This document shows positions 1-11,026 of a stretch of DNA of 64,000 bases, in pieces. A program made the translations under genes and the position numbers. Origin of the DNA: Bombardia bombarda (taxonomy: Eukaryota; Ascomycota; Sordariomycetes; Sordariales; Lasiosphaeriaceae); assembly GCA_030512295.1 (NCBI GenBank), contig JAULSR010000001.1, positions 9,757,001-9,821,000 on the forward strand, given 5' to 3'. Under the pieces are notes generated by a model. The model did not search any database, had not been told where the DNA came from, and worked only from the letters and a program-made list of their open reading frames with translations. Each line of letters starts with the position of its first letter. The first letter of the stretch is position 1.

Positions 1-74
1 TGGGAGTCCTTCATTCACTTCAAAGAGTTATTGAAAGAAGAGGATTGGTCAGTTAGACCCGGCGACTCGCAGAC

Positions 75-1042
75 ATGCCCAAGGATACAAAAACAATGGA
101 GTCTCAATGCGCCGGGACTGAGACAGAGGGAACGACATCAGCATCGACATCAACCTCGGCTGCCACAGCAGCGATACCAGAAGCGGAATCGCTACCGCCG
201 TTGACCCCAGAGCAGTTCAAGGTCTACAACCGCTTGGCGGAGCTGATGGATTATTTTGTGAGTTTGTTTCACCAAATGCTCTTTGGCTATTATCATTCTC
301 CGAAGTTCATGTGTATACAAAACACAATGCTCGGTTTGCCATCCAAGGCAGCATGCATCTGTGGATTGTTATCCGTAACCAAGGTTCTGTCCATGTCTCA
401 ACAAACCGTGCCCGTACCCCTTTTCCACCCCTTGTACATGTAATACAAACCAGCGACAACACATACCACACCCGCATACAAACATGCATACATACATATA
501 TGCAAACACATACTCATAAACCCAATCTCGATTTCATAAACAATCCACGCTAACCATCCAACCAGCACGACCACTTCCGCGAAACATGGACAACCCTCTA
601 CACAGCCTGCACCACCGGCCGCCGCCCAGCAAGCATGACCCTAAAACAGTTCCTCGACGCCGGCGTCCGCCTCACCCAGTACCTGGAAACCCACCACACC
701 ATCGAGGAAACGCACATGTACCCGTTACTAGCGCGCAAGATGCCCACCTTCCGCGCCGCCGCGGCCGCCCACGGAGCCGGTAGTAAGAAGAAGAAGAGCC
801 AGCAAGACTGCGAGCTGCTGCGCCAGCACCAGGCCATCCACGTCGGCATGGAAGACTTTGAGGCGTACCTGCGCGCATGTCGCAGCCGCGAGGTCGAGTT
901 TGAGCTCTCGGTGCTCAAGGAGAAAATGGATTCATGGGGCGATGTGTTGATGAAGCATCTTGACCAGGAGGTGGAGGAACTGGGCGCCGAGAATATGCGC
1001 AAGTTTTGGACCTTGGAGGAGATGCGCGCTTTCCCCTTTTGA
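75..1042 (+). CDS. Hemerythrin HHE-domain protein
   Basis: Two exons, 75-257 and 566-1042, joined in phase 0 across a 308-nt intron (GTGAGT...CCAG), give 219 residues. The join restores an HHE four-helix pattern: HDHF at the start of exon 2, then HHTIEETHMYPLL, HQAIHVGM and HLDQEVEEL, the spaced His/Glu ligands expected of a di-iron or cation-binding hemerythrin fold. The first 50 residues are Ser/Thr/Ala-rich and probably disordered. No signal peptide or membrane segment is visible, so it is probably cytosolic. Fungal members of this family are mostly uncharacterised; oxygen or metal binding is inferred from the fold. The intron is long for this window and contains many CATAC/CACAC runs. The gene converges on the next one, with about 250 bases between the stops. 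Confidence 0.88.
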
Positions 1043-1293
1043 TAGAAGCCCTACCTCACCGTATGTACATTTACGTTACACGCCATCTATCATCACCCAC
1101 TACTGGTCCTTATCTACACAAATTTCAACAACTACAGTTACCATATGAAATGCAAACCTATCCATTCTCCATTAGCGTAACTGATGTATCTAGCATACGC
1201 TGGGGTATCGTAATACATGTAGAAAAACATGGAGACCGAAGATAGAACCTTTGCCTTGAATATCTCCTTAAAAATGACGCCAAGTATGAACCA

Positions 1294-3253
1294 TCAACCA
1301 GATATATCCAAGCCCAAATCGACCTGCTGCACCTGTGTAACGATATCAGCAACTCCAAGCTCAGCCGCCTCCTCTGTCAAACCAACACCATCGAGTGCAT
1401 CGTCCGGATTGTCGTCAAGGTAATTCTCCGCTTCCTCAATGTCATCCAGCTCGGCAGCACGCTCGGAAAAGAAAAGACTTTCCTCAAAGCCCGCGGCAGG
1501 GAGTGGTGTATTGCAAGCCTGCAGAAAGTCTTCGGGCTTGAATGGTAAAAAGAGCCCCACGTCGCACATATCCTCTGATTGGTAAGGCGCTCGGTTGACA
1601 TTGGTCCGATTGCGATGGACAATGTAGCCTTTCGCTGCTAAAGCGCCATCCAGAGAAGGTACAGATAAGAATACCTGTTCTCTTAGTGCCGGATTTGTCT
1701 TGAGAGAGGCCGGACTTGGGGATGTTAGTTTTTCTAACGAGTTTCAGTCAGGACGGGAGTTTGTCTATGCTTGCCTCCGCCCGTTGTAGGCCGGGCCCTC
1801 TTCACTTATGTCAAGAGCCCTCGACTCTTCGATGAACTGTTCCTTGAATTCGGGGGCTGGTGTCGGCGGCGGAGTCCATGGAGGACGGATGAGAACTTCG
1901 CACTGTCGGGTTTGAGTATAGAAGCCAGACGTAGTCGTTGGGCGACCTGCCCGCCAATTTCCAGTAACCGGCGAAAATGAACCAATCAGTGCGGGTGGGC
2001 ATTCTCCCAACGAGTCGACACTTTCATCGTCTTCTTCATCCTCATCGTCCTCGCTATCCTCATCATCCTCGTCGATGAAGTCGTCAGAACTCGAGCTGTC
2101 CGGTGTGCTTGAGTTCGCAGCTACTTCGAGATGGTCATCAATGATGTCCATAATCTTTGCGACAGAGGCCTTAGACGTCTTGGCGTTTAATACGTTCGCT
2201 GGGTGGTGACGAGGCTATTGGCTGTTAGAGAGATAATCCCTCAAGGTGGGCGACGGCGTGCTTTTCTTACAACAGGGACGGTCCGGTACCCAATTCTTTT
2301 CACCATTTTCACATTCGCACAAGGTCTAAATCTCAGGTAGGTGAAGGAGAAGCCTGTTGCGACAGTCGGCAGAATATCACCATTCAGGACCCCGTTGAGG
2401 CTGACCCAGCTCTTGTCCTTGCCAAGAGAATAGCAGCGCTGACAGACCTTGTACTGGCATTCGTAATCCTTGTCTGGCATCCATGGCTTCTTGTCGTCGG
2501 GATATTTTCGTCCGGCGTAGCCAGATTGCGGGTGGTCGAGCCGGCTTCGTTCTTCTGATATTATGCTGAGAAGCTTGAGCTGCTGTCAGCTGGAGAAAAT
2601 GGATTGAAACACGGGGTTTAACAGTGCAACATACTTTGTCCCGTTGGGCAAGAATCACGGCAATCTGGTCCGGGGTATAAGAGGCCAGCTGCTCCGGCGT
2701 GATTTCTTTCAGAAAGGCGTACTTCTGGATTCGCACATCAGCGCCATACTTCCCGAGGGTCATCTGCTGGGTGAAGAATTGCCCCAATGCATCGAAATTT
2801 ATCTAGTATTGCAGTCAGTGTTGGGCCTCAAGCCGAGGACGCTGCCAAAGCGCAACTGACCGAATATCCTTGGTCCTTTGCATCCATGATGAGGGGATCC
2901 CGATCCATGGTACAGCGCCAGAGCCAGCCGAACTGGCCGCTATGCCTGCAGATTTCACACTTGTATGTCGTCTGGTAGAGACGCGTCATTGTAGAATGAC
3001 TGCACCTTGGTACCCATCGACGCCCAGACGGCGGTGGCGGAGCGGCAGGTGCAGGTCTAGACGTACGTGTAGGAGTAGGTGACGCGGCAGGTGCAAAATT
3101 GGATATTGGGAGAGGAAGAGAGTAGGATGGAAGTTGCGGTTGCGGCTTCTGAATGGCACCAGCAAGGTCCAGGGTATTTGCGATATGTCGCAAGCGACCA
3201 TAGACACGGTCGGGAACGGTTGATTTTATATCCATGGCACCGCAGAGACACAT
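1294..3253 (-). CDS. Unrecognised Cys-rich protein, five exons
   Basis: Best model: 3253-2861, 2802-2635, 2582-2271, 2214-1806 and 1733-1294, with introns of 58, 52, 56 and 72 nt that all keep frame, giving 573 residues. I do not recognise the family. The N-terminal third is Pro/Ser-rich. It is followed by CEICRHSGQFGWLWRC and then, in exon 3, ECQYKVCQRCYSLG, so two paired-Cys clusters that could bind zinc. Exon 3 also has a compact block around GDILPTVATGFSFTYLRFRPC. Exon 4 opens with a long Asp/Glu/Ser tract. Exon 5 ends in a well-formed globular-looking region (GYIVHRNRTNVNRAPY...). The last intron is the least certain: its donor is GTGAAG, and it was chosen because it is the only donor found that keeps frame with the CTGAC...TTAG acceptor. 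Location and role are unknown. Confidence 0.7.
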
Positions 3254-5172
3254 TCGTCAGCCAGTCGGGGATAGATGTTGAGGAAGAGGAGCACTAGCGT
3301 CTCAACGCATCTTGGTGAGAAAGCAAACAATGGAGCGACTCCGGTCCAGCTTTGCGCTGGGCTGTAGAGGCATTTGTCGGGAAAGAGTAATTAAGGTAAA
3401 ATTTCCTAGGAATCTATTAAACAAGTTGGCAAGATGGGACCTCTAGATGGGGCCTCTAGATGGGACTGATGGTATCGGCGGGGTGGATGATGGGATGAGG
3501 CAGAGCCAGATGATGCAACGAATGTACAAATACACAGTTGTCAGCCAGCACACCCAAGCCAAGAATTGCAAAAACCAAAACTGTATAATTTCTTGGATGA
3601 AAGCCAAGCACCTCCCTGGCTTTGAAACGCAACCATCGTTCCTGCTTCACTTAAGAATATGAAGGTGCCGGGAGACGTGCCTGCCCAAACATCCAAGGTA
3701 CGCCCACGTTAACCTACATTATGTTAAATAGGGAAGGTACAGCATGGAGCAATAAGTCTGGCAACACACCTTTTTCTCACATGGCTCGCTCCTTCCGCAA
3801 TCTGCTGCAAGCAAGTACCGTGAATAGTCCCGCTGTTAGTGGAGTTTATTTTCTTCACCTTAAATTTCTGGGGGGGACTCGTCCGATAACAGATCTCCTG
3901 GCGCGGGTGCGAGGTACATCTGGGGTTGTTGCCAGAAGATGTACCTTCTGGGCATCGAGGGTGCTTGTCCATATTCCCTTCTTAGCCTATCTTGAATACC
4001 TACCTATTCGGCGGCAGCCATAGCTGTTTTTACTGCCATGTTGCGAACACGGAAGAGGCACCACTTAATGTCAAACATCATGATATCATCCATAGCTCTC
4101 TACAACTCTCTGCGATACCATCATCATCCAGGACGTTGCCGTTCCGCAGCTAATCCATCACAAACGTTGCAGCATCCCAGACAAACATGCAGTTGCCAGG
4201 GTCTGTTCGCCAAATCATTGACAGCTTTTGGCAAGAAGGGGCGAAGTTGACAAAATTAGGATGCGGCTCAAAATCGACGCTACCAAATGTCGTCAATTAA
4301 TTGAGTTTGGTGGAGAGTTGCCCGTTGTCGTTGCACTTGTAGTTGATCCAGACCCGCCCCCATCCTCGCGAATCGTCCAAGATGCCAAGGCCCAAAACCC
4401 ACGCTTCTCAAATGGAGGAGGGCAGAGAAGACACGGCCAATCAGAACGGGTTTGAAGCTAGGACGAAGGGGTTCCCTGGGGGACAGGCGAGCAGGGGTTT
4501 GGCAGAAGTGGCAGGGGTTTACAGGGGTCGATCTGAGCTGGTGTGTTGTCTTTCAGCAGGAGCAGAGCATGGATGGCGGCATCAGATGGCGCTGAGTGGA
4601 AGACGAAGCCTCGGTCGTGCGGTAATGCGACCAATCAGAGCGCGTCGTAGTCTGCCAGTCTCCAGGTTGCGCTAGCTCAGCGCCCCCGGTTTTCCAGTCG
4701 CGACGGGGACAGGAATGGAACTGGGCGCTGGGCTTCTCCTCACCCCGTCAAAAACCAGCCTCCTCAATCCACTTTCATTCCCGACTGTGCCCAGCCGAAA
4801 CCTGGGAAGCTCTCGACGACATTGGAAAGCTCGCTGCGGCCAATCCGCGATCCAATTCCACTTATCCCACCAGTGCATCTGTCTTGAATACCTGTGAGTC
4901 GTCATTTTTCTGTCCAATGTCCCCGTTGCATCGTTGCAGCCCAATGGGTAGCAGCAGTCTTGTTGTTACCGTCGCCGGTTTTATGTGCAGCAGTGTGCGC
5001 AGCTACAACTCCGCTCTCGCGGTAAACAAAAGCACCGTCCCAGCGCAACCATCCCATCCCAACCACCACACTGCGCGACGCAAACTACAAAATAATACGT
5101 CCAGACCACTAATGCGTCAGAATTTGTCCAGATACCGCGCTTAGCTAGATGTCGATTTGACCACGGCCCACC
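3254..5172. other. Intergenic, no gene seen
   Basis: About 1.9 kb between the Cys-rich gene and the Mpv17-like gene, two genes that diverge from here. Apart from the inverted-repeat element at 3740-3941, I see only short unsupported ORFs. A small direct duplication (GGGACCTCTAGATG / GGGGCCTCTAGATG) lies near 3436-3470. The promoters of both flanking genes should lie here. Confidence 0.6.
3740..3941 (-). mobile_element. MITE-like element, copy A
   Basis: A stretch of about 200 bp bounded by TA dinucleotides (3738-3739 and 3942-3943). Its ends are imperfect inverted repeats sharing TCTGGCAACA. Read on the minus strand it matches the element at 57737-58013: both share GGTGAAGAAAATAAACTCCACTAACA, the following GGGACT...GGTACTTGCT and the terminal ATTGCTCCATGCTGTAC. 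Copy A lacks an internal block present in copy B, and its right end is shortened. TA duplication and CAG...CTG termini fit a non-autonomous derivative of a Tc1/mariner or pogo/Fot1-type transposon; that assignment is inference. It has no coding capacity. Confidence 0.6.
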
Positions 5173-6122
5173 ATGTCGCTTAAGATCGAGCGAGACACGG
5201 TCCAGCAGACCATCTCCAACGTCGCCCAGGGCCACAGCCAACAACACCATGGCCACAAAAGCATCGTCGGTGCCACCGCCGCCGCCATAACTGAAGCCGC
5301 CAGCGGAAACCTGCCCGGAACCAGCGGCAAGCACCCCATCTCCGAGGTCGTTGGCACCGCCATCACCGGTGGCAGACAGAATGCCGGAACCAAGGGCTAC
5401 CTGGCCGTACGTTTCTGTCCCACCTTCCCCTCCCTCGACACGCACTAATAATGTCTTCCCTCTCTCTGTCACAGGCATACATTAAGCAGCTAGAGGACCA
5501 CCCGCTGCGCACCAAGATGCTCACGGCCGGCACCCTCGCCGGCACCCAGGAGCTCATCGCTTCGTGGCTCGCCAAGGACCGCAACAAGCACGGCAACTAC
5601 TTCACGTCGCGCGTGCCCAAGATGGCGACGTACGGCGCCCTCGTCAGCGCCCCCCTCGGCCACTTCCTCATCTGGTTCCTCCAAAAGACGTTCAAGGGCC
5701 GCACTAGCCTCAAGGCCAAGATCATGCAGATCCTAGTCAGCAACCTGCTCATCGCCCCCATCCAGAACACGGTCTACCTGACCGCCATGGCCCTGATCGC
5801 CGGCGCCCGTACCTTCCACCAGGTGCGCGCCACCGTCCGCGTCGGCTTCTGGAAGGTGATGCGCGTCAGCTGGATCACGTCGCCCATCTGCCTGGCCTTT
5901 GCCCAAAAGTTCCTGCCCGAGAACGCCTGGGTCCCCTTCTTCAACCTCGTGTCGTTTGTCATTGGCACCTACATCAACACCGTCACCAAGAAGAAGCGCC
6001 TCGCGGCCCTGCGGAAGAAGCATTTCGGTGATGGTGGTCGTACCGCCGGTGGTGGCGGCTCCACCATCGGCGGCGGCCGTCCCGAGGACTACCCGCCCAT
6101 GGGGCCCAACCCTCCCTATTAG
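5173..6122 (+). CDS. Mpv17/PMP22-family membrane protein
   Basis: Exons 5173-5406 and 5475-6122 (68-nt intron GTACGT...ACAG, phase 0) encode 293 residues. The second exon carries the Mpv17/PMP22 core: an amphipathic start (AYIKQLEDHPLRTKMLTAG), four hydrophobic segments around TYGALVSAPLGHFLIWF, ILVSNLLIAPIQNTVYLTAM, WITSPICLAFAQKF and WVPFFNLVSFVIGTYINTV, then a basic KKKRLAALRKKH stretch. It adds an N-terminal extension of about 78 residues (Gln/His/Ala/Gly-rich) and a Gly/Pro-rich C-terminal tail, both absent from minimal family members of about 200 residues. The family sits in peroxisomal or inner mitochondrial membranes. In Neurospora a PMP22/Mpv17 member (WSC) sorts Woronin bodies; whether this is that orthologue or a paralogue I cannot decide from sequence. 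Confidence 0.85.
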
Positions 6123-6855
6123 ATGAGGCATGTTATGGGGCGTGATGATGGGGAAATGAGATTACGGCCGCTGTACTGCTGGGCAAGCTTGGGTTTACCC
6201 CCTGAAAAACGAGGAGGTGGGGGCGTAGATCGATCCGGCACCACTAGGCAGGTTTCATCGAGATATAGTCAGTCCAGCGGCCAAGCTCGGGAATAACAAA
6301 GGAACTTTGGACAGGGGAAATGGCTGTAGAATGTGTGGAAATGTGTTGTTGGGTTTGGATTAGCGAGGGATAGTAACCTGGTGATGCTGGTTCTTGAAGA
6401 GGAGGGAGGTTTTTGGATTCGACGCAATGTACAATCTCTCACTTGTTATGTTAATGGATGTCAAATATTTCATGCTACCAGACAGATGTAGTATGCGAAT
6501 GCGAGCTTTGATACCTTTGAGCGTGGCGATTGGTTTATGAGAGTGGACAGAATGAGTTTGGCCATTTACAGTTTACATCATGTACTAATAGACTAAGGAG
6601 GCCCACTCAGGAGGTGGGTCAGGTTATAAACAAAAGGTGATCGAGGATAGAAACAAGTTCTTTTTATGCATGCTTGGAAGCTTATCGACCGCCCTATATT
6701 AGAGACAAGCACACTTACCTACTTCCTATTCTACCTACCTACAGAGAAAAAAAATTCCCATCAAAGCTCATTTAGCTAGGCCCCGTCTCTATACTCGGAA
6801 AAAAATGAAGCCACGTATACGACATGTAAAAAAGACAAAAGAATCCACACTCTTC
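6123..6855. other. Intergenic, no gene seen
   Basis: Mpv17-like 3' flank and upstream side of the tRNA. Nothing coding is recognised. A run of CCTACTTCC...CTACCTACCTACAG near 6715-6745 belongs to the recurrent TACCTA-type motif seen elsewhere in the window. Confidence 0.55.
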
Positions 6856-6928
6856 TCCCTCGGTAAGGATTGAACTTACAGCCTCCAGATTAACAGTCTG
6901 ACGCGCTAGCCAATTGCGCCACGAGGGA
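6856..6928 (-). tRNA. tRNA-Asn (GTT)
   Basis: On the minus strand a 73-nt cloverleaf: 7-bp acceptor stem TCCCTCG/CGAGGGA, D arm GGCGCAATTGGCTAGCGC, anticodon stem TCAGA/TCTGG around loop CTGTTAA (anticodon GTT, Asn), and T arm with GTTCAATCC. No intron, and CCA is not encoded, as expected for a nuclear gene. An A-rich stretch flanks it on the upstream (higher-coordinate) side. Confidence 0.93.
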
Positions 6929-7216
6929 TGACTAGAAAACAGAATGAATTCCGTGTTTCCTTGGTGGGTTGTTGAGATTTCATTGATGTTGTCCCCGTTT
7001 TATACAACATAACTTTGATCCGACAACAACGATTGCAACTCACCACTCTATAATTGTTCAAAAAAGAAACCCAGCAGCCTCATAAGAGAATGAGAGACAT
7101 AATTTCCATCAAAGGTAAGAAAAACAGAATGCTAATATCCTCTATCACAACCTGTATTTTTAAAGTCTGATGCACATGCAGCTCGAATGCACAATGCATT
7201 CGCCCAGCAGGGATAC

Positions 7217-7571
7217 TCAATAATCAACATATATTTCATCGCTGGTGAGATCAGGTCCCGACGCTGTCCAGGTGCAGTCTCGATAAGTGACAAAGCTAGG
7301 CTCTGGTTCAGGTATGTCTGACTGTCGCTTCGTATTCGCAGACATAGCGGAGCGAGTAAATGTGCTTGATCTCTGAAAGCTGACTTCTTCCGTGTAGAGA
7401 TTCGAGGTGCTGTAGCATTTGTCCGTCGGTTCTTGACATGCGAGTCCCTTGATGTTTTCCATTGCGTTGACTGGCTGCTTGCTCGTGATCATTGACAAAC
7501 GGCCGCCATCCCGCGACTTGCTGTCCTTGGGCAAGCATCTGGCGCTCCAGCATTCCCATACCCGCCGCCAT
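7217..7571 (-). CDS. Possible small gene, model unresolved
   Basis: An ATG at 7571 opens MAAGMGMLERQMLAQGQQV... but this frame runs into unconvincing sequence. A second frame, open from about 7534 to the stop at 7217, has protein-like composition (Ser/Thr-rich, ending in SFVTYRDCTWTASGPDL and an acidic tail) but lacks its own ATG. A short first exon joined to the second frame would reconcile them, but I found no convincing splice pair. The stretch lies just downstream of SNF8 on the same strand, so it could also be 3'-flanking sequence. No family is recognised. Confidence 0.22.
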
Positions 7572-7743
7572 GACGGAAGCCGAAATCCCGCCTTAAAAGT
7601 CGACTCCGTTGTGGTTTCGAACCAGCCAGACAGGTGGTGGTCAATTCAGGCGATGCCAGCCACGACACACCCTGTTCCCTCTCTCTCGCATATCTTGCGG
7701 CATCACACCAAAAATAGTCCTACTATTTACCTCCCAAGCTCTT

Positions 7744-8625
7744 TCAACCCGTCACCATGCCAGCACTTATTTCCTCCGTCTCCAGCATAAACCCAGGGCT
7801 CCAGTACTCCCACTCGACGCACTGCTTGTCAACCCAGAGCATGCCCTCGGCGACGAGATCCTCCACGGCGGTCTGGGCGCGGGCGCGCGCCCATCTCAAA
7901 TTGGCCATCAACATGGACACGCTGACGTAGCCCAGCACCTGGACGGCCTCGAGAACGGCTGTCTGGTCGGTATTAAACTCCTTGGGAACGGAGCGGATAT
8001 AGGGCTTGCTGCCGACCTTGATGACCTCGTACGCGCCGCCGAGGGGCTTGAGCGTGCCGACCGCGCGGAGTATGTCGTCCCTATCATCCCCGCCAAGTTA
8101 ATAACGCCCGCCCACGCATCCTCTTGCAGACAGAAAATATGCATAAGAAACCATAACTCACTCAGAAATCTCCTCGGCACCCTCCATCCTCCCCCGCATA
8201 ATCCGCTCCCTCACCTTGGGTACCTCAATCAGCCCGCCATTCTCCCCCCTCGTCTCCCCACACACCTCCACCACCCTCACCGCCAGCTCGAAATAAAAAT
8301 CATTCACCGACCTCCCCAGCAGCTGCGCCCATATCGACCCGCCACCCCCACTGCCCCCAGACGATGACTGATGGTTGCTGCTCGCGAGCGGGTCGACCCC
8401 AATGGCGGCGCACATGCGGGCAAACTGCGCGCGGAAGGTCGGGTCGGAGCGAATGTCCTTTGCGTGCGTCTGCGCAAACTGCTGCAGCAGCGAGCGGAAG
8501 ACGGCCAGCTGGGCCTCGAAGGCCTGCGCGTTGGCCGAGCGCAAAGACGAGCCGTGGGAGGCGTATTGCGCCGACGTGATGCGGCTGCGGTCAAAGGCCG
8601 CGAGGCCCACGCCTTTGCGGGACAT
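7744..8625 (-). CDS. SNF8: ESCRT-II subunit SNF8/VPS22
   Basis: Exons 8625-8162 and 8080-7744, spliced through an 81-nt intron (GTGAGT...ATAG), give 266 residues, close to the usual 230-260. The start MSRKGVGLAAFDR and the blocks FRSLLQQFAQTHAKDIRSDPTFRAQF, FYFELAVRVVEVC and, after splicing, DDILRAVGTLKPLGGAYEVI are characteristic of Vps22. The second exon holds the C-terminal winged-helix part (VLGYVSVSMLMANLRWARARAQTAVEDLVAEGMLWVD). With VPS25 and VPS36 it forms the ESCRT-II complex that sorts ubiquitinated cargo into multivesicular endosomes. A Gly/Ser-rich insert (SSGGSGGGGS) lies before the FYFELA helix and is probably a flexible linker. Confidence 0.93.
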
Positions 8626-9286
8626 CTTTTTTAGTGTATGTATATAATCAATTATTTAGCGAGATGTTGATACAGAAGAAGTTGGGGAATGGAGGAGAGG
8701 TAGGATAGTTTGATCAATCTTGAGAGGTGACGCAAGACAGACTGATCGGGAAGGTCCGTTAGGGGGACTACCCTAGATCGATGCGGGATGAGGGATGGCG
8801 GCGGGGTGCGGGATCGTGGGCTTGGTGGGGGTTTGACGTGTTAGTGGGATCCAAAGAATAAAGCCCCCTTCCTTGTAAGTGCCCGAGTTCAACACCATGG
8901 AGTACAAGAAAAATAGACATACATGTACATTATTATTCGTTACATATTACTATTTAGAAATTAAGGTAAGTCGGGATGTACCTTCTACTACCCGGGCAGC
9001 TTGGCACCGATTAGGGGGGTTTCTTGGAATGCAACCATCAACCACCTCATCTCCCCGTGCACATACTGCACGTAATACTACCACTACAAGAACCCATAGT
9101 CAATCTACTAACAACGCCCGCTGTTCATTCCAAGACCCCCGAATCCACATACCTTGTCCCGTCCATATCCCGCACATATACTCATCCAGCTGTACTCATC
9201 CCTTCCCCTTCCCTAACCAACTCAACACCAAAGCTAGGAATACAAGGTGCGAGAATCATACAAAATACAGATGCAACTCGAGTCCT
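8626..9286. other. Intergenic, no gene seen
   Basis: 660 bases between the SNF8 start and the AAR2 stop, both on the minus strand. They should hold the SNF8 promoter and AAR2 terminator. A long plus-strand ORF over the AAR2 end is an antisense shadow of that gene. Confidence 0.55.
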
Positions 9287-11026
9287 CTAGTCCCTGTGAA
9301 AAGACACCAGCCCGCGCTCCCGCCCATTCTCATCCACATCCACCACTACCGGCAAATCATCATCATCGTCATCACTATCCTCATTATCATCAAACCCCGT
9401 AACGTCATCGGCCTCATCTGGGTGTCCGTTCCTCAGATCCCAGCCATTTCTCCCAAGCCAAGCCTCAAGTGCATCAAACGTCTCTCCGACTGCCGTCTGT
9501 CTCGGCTGAATCTGATGCCCCAGATCCAGCAGCGTATCATTCAGTCGCCGCTTGTAAATAGCCAACGCCAGGCGCAGCTTGCTCTTATTCTGCGGCTTGA
9601 TCTGGAAGATCTGCCAGTCATTACCACCTGCGGCGAGCGCCACCGGCTCCAGATAAACCGCGGCATAAACAAGTTGATCATGCAGCGTCTTCAACAGTCT
9701 CTGGACTAGCTCGGGCACGTGCAGCACCAGTTTGTGCGCGCGGAGGATGATCTTGAGCACCAGGTTCCACCACTGCTCCATGCAGGCGTAGTTGGCCAGG
9801 TGGATGCCCGTCAGGCAGGTGAACTGCAGCTCGGCGACGATGTCGGGCACGCTCTCGGGGCTGCCCAGACACGCCAGCACGCGGTCCGTCGTGTCGTCCT
9901 CGAGGTGGCGGGTCGAGCGGTTGTCCAGCACTTTTAGGTCTCTAAAGTCTTGGAGGAAGAGGAAGTCGAGGTCGCTGCCGACGCTGGTCTTGTAGGCCCG
10001 GCTGGCGGTGGTGTGGCCCCCGGGGAGGCGCGAGTCCCCCTTGACGCAGTCGGTCGAGTTGACGAGCCAGGACGTGACCGACTTCTTGCTCGTGACCGTT
10101 TCCAGGAAGGGCGTTGTGATGGCGCTGGTCAGGGCGCACCACATCTGATAGGGATCGGTGGCGACTGAAGATGGCCGGCCGCCGTTGCCAGCATCATTAG
10201 CTAGCTGCCATTGCGGGATCTCAGGCTCATTGTGGTATACACGCATGTTGTATGGCTTCAGGGTAGGGTAAGTTGACTCGATGTTGTCCGTCTGGTTGCG
10301 GACCTCGACCTGGGTGGCGACTTCGCCCAGGACCTCGTTGAAGCGGTCCCACTGCTTCACCCGCACAGCACCCTTGTCCATGGCGATGTACCAGTAGCCG
10401 CAGCGGGGGCCAAAGTCATTGGGCTGGACCCAAAGGAGGTGAACGCCGGGCGGAATGTCGCGGAAGCCGGGGAGAGGCTCGGTCGCGGTGACGCACATGT
10501 CGTCGTGGCCGATGAGGAACTGCGCGGGCAGGTCGAGGACCAAGAAGATGTCGCCATGGCGGAGACAGGACGAGGGGGGATGCATATCTTCCTCAGTGAT
10601 GGAATCAATCAGGTTTCTCTCTGCAGTCATTGAGCGATCGATGCTATCATAGTGCTGGTGGATGCACAGGCTGCCGATGGGGATGCTGCCAATGGCGCGG
10701 ACCGAGTTGTGGGATCGGGTAGACAGCGACCGCGAAATCGATTTTGAGTGGCCTCGGGCGAGCCTGCTGGGCGACCGGGCGGAGCTGGAAGCCGAATATG
10801 CGGAGCCATTGCTTGTGCTTCGGGACAGGGTCCCACCCTCGGCCTCGAGAACGGGCGTGATGGGCGAGGGCGTCACGGGCCGGCCATCCCGCCCTCCTCC
10901 TCCTCCTCCTACCTCTTCTAGTCTTCCTCCTGTTGCTGCTGCCCAGTCTGGATCCTGTATCGTCACCCTCAGCGGTAACCTCGACGAATTGCTTCTCATG
11001 GGGTGGCCGCCGCCATATGACTGCAT
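9287..11026 (-). CDS. AAR2: AAR2-family U5 snRNP assembly factor
   Basis: An uninterrupted ORF of 579 residues from the first ATG at 11026 (MQSYGGGHPMRS). After a Ser/Arg/Gly-rich, probably disordered leader of about 140 residues comes the AAR2 N-terminal domain: GDIFLVLDLPAQFLIGHD, PPGVHLLW, CGYWYIAMDKGAVRVKQWD. The C-terminal helical domain follows (DIVAELQFTCLTGIHLANYACMEQWWNLVLKI), then a region with NKSKLRLALAIYKRR. AAR2 binds the U5 snRNP protein Prp8 during cytoplasmic assembly before Brr2 replaces it. The yeast protein is about 355 residues; the extra length here is the N-terminal leader and an acidic tail with a run of Asp. No intron is needed. In-frame codons continue upstream of 11026 without an ATG. 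Confidence 0.9.
   Translation of the reverse strand: MQSYGGGHPMRSNSSRLPLRVTIQDPDWAAATGGRLEEVGGGGGGRDGRPVTPSPITPVLEAEGGTLSRSTSNGSAYSASSSARSPSRLARGHSKSISRSLSTRSHNSVRAIGSIPIGSLCIHQHYDSIDRSMTAERNLIDSITEEDMHPPSSCLRHGDIFLVLDLPAQFLIGHDDMCVTATEPLPGFRDIPPGVHLLWVQPNDFGPRCGYWYIAMDKGAVRVKQWDRFNEVLGEVATQVEVRNQTDNIESTYPTLKPYNMRVYHNEPEIPQWQLANDAGNGGRPSSVATDPYQMWCALTSAITTPFLETVTSKKSVTSWLVNSTDCVKGDSRLPGGHTTASRAYKTSVGSDLDFLFLQDFRDLKVLDNRSTRHLEDDTTDRVLACLGSPESVPDIVAELQFTCLTGIHLANYACMEQWWNLVLKIILRAHKLVLHVPELVQRLLKTLHDQLVYAAVYLEPVALAAGGNDWQIFQIKPQNKSKLRLALAIYKRRLNDTLLDLGHQIQPRQTAVGETFDALEAWLGRNGWDLRNGHPDEADDVTGFDDNEDSDDDDDDLPVVVDVDENGRERGLVSFHRD

Noticed and set aside
1734..1774. 41-nt GC-AG intron in the Cys-rich gene
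   Set aside because: The GCAAGC donor at 1774 with the acceptor at 1734 breaks the frame. The GTGAAG donor at 1805 keeps frame and gives a normal 72-nt intron.
5733..6131. 132-codon minus-strand ORF
   Set aside because: Antisense shadow of the Mpv17/PMP22 gene, with the Gly/Val/Asp pattern typical of the complement of GC3-rich coding DNA.
8879..9709. 276-codon plus-strand ORF
   Set aside because: It starts in intergenic DNA and then runs antisense to the AAR2 C-terminus. Its composition is His/Ile/Pro-rich and shows no family character.
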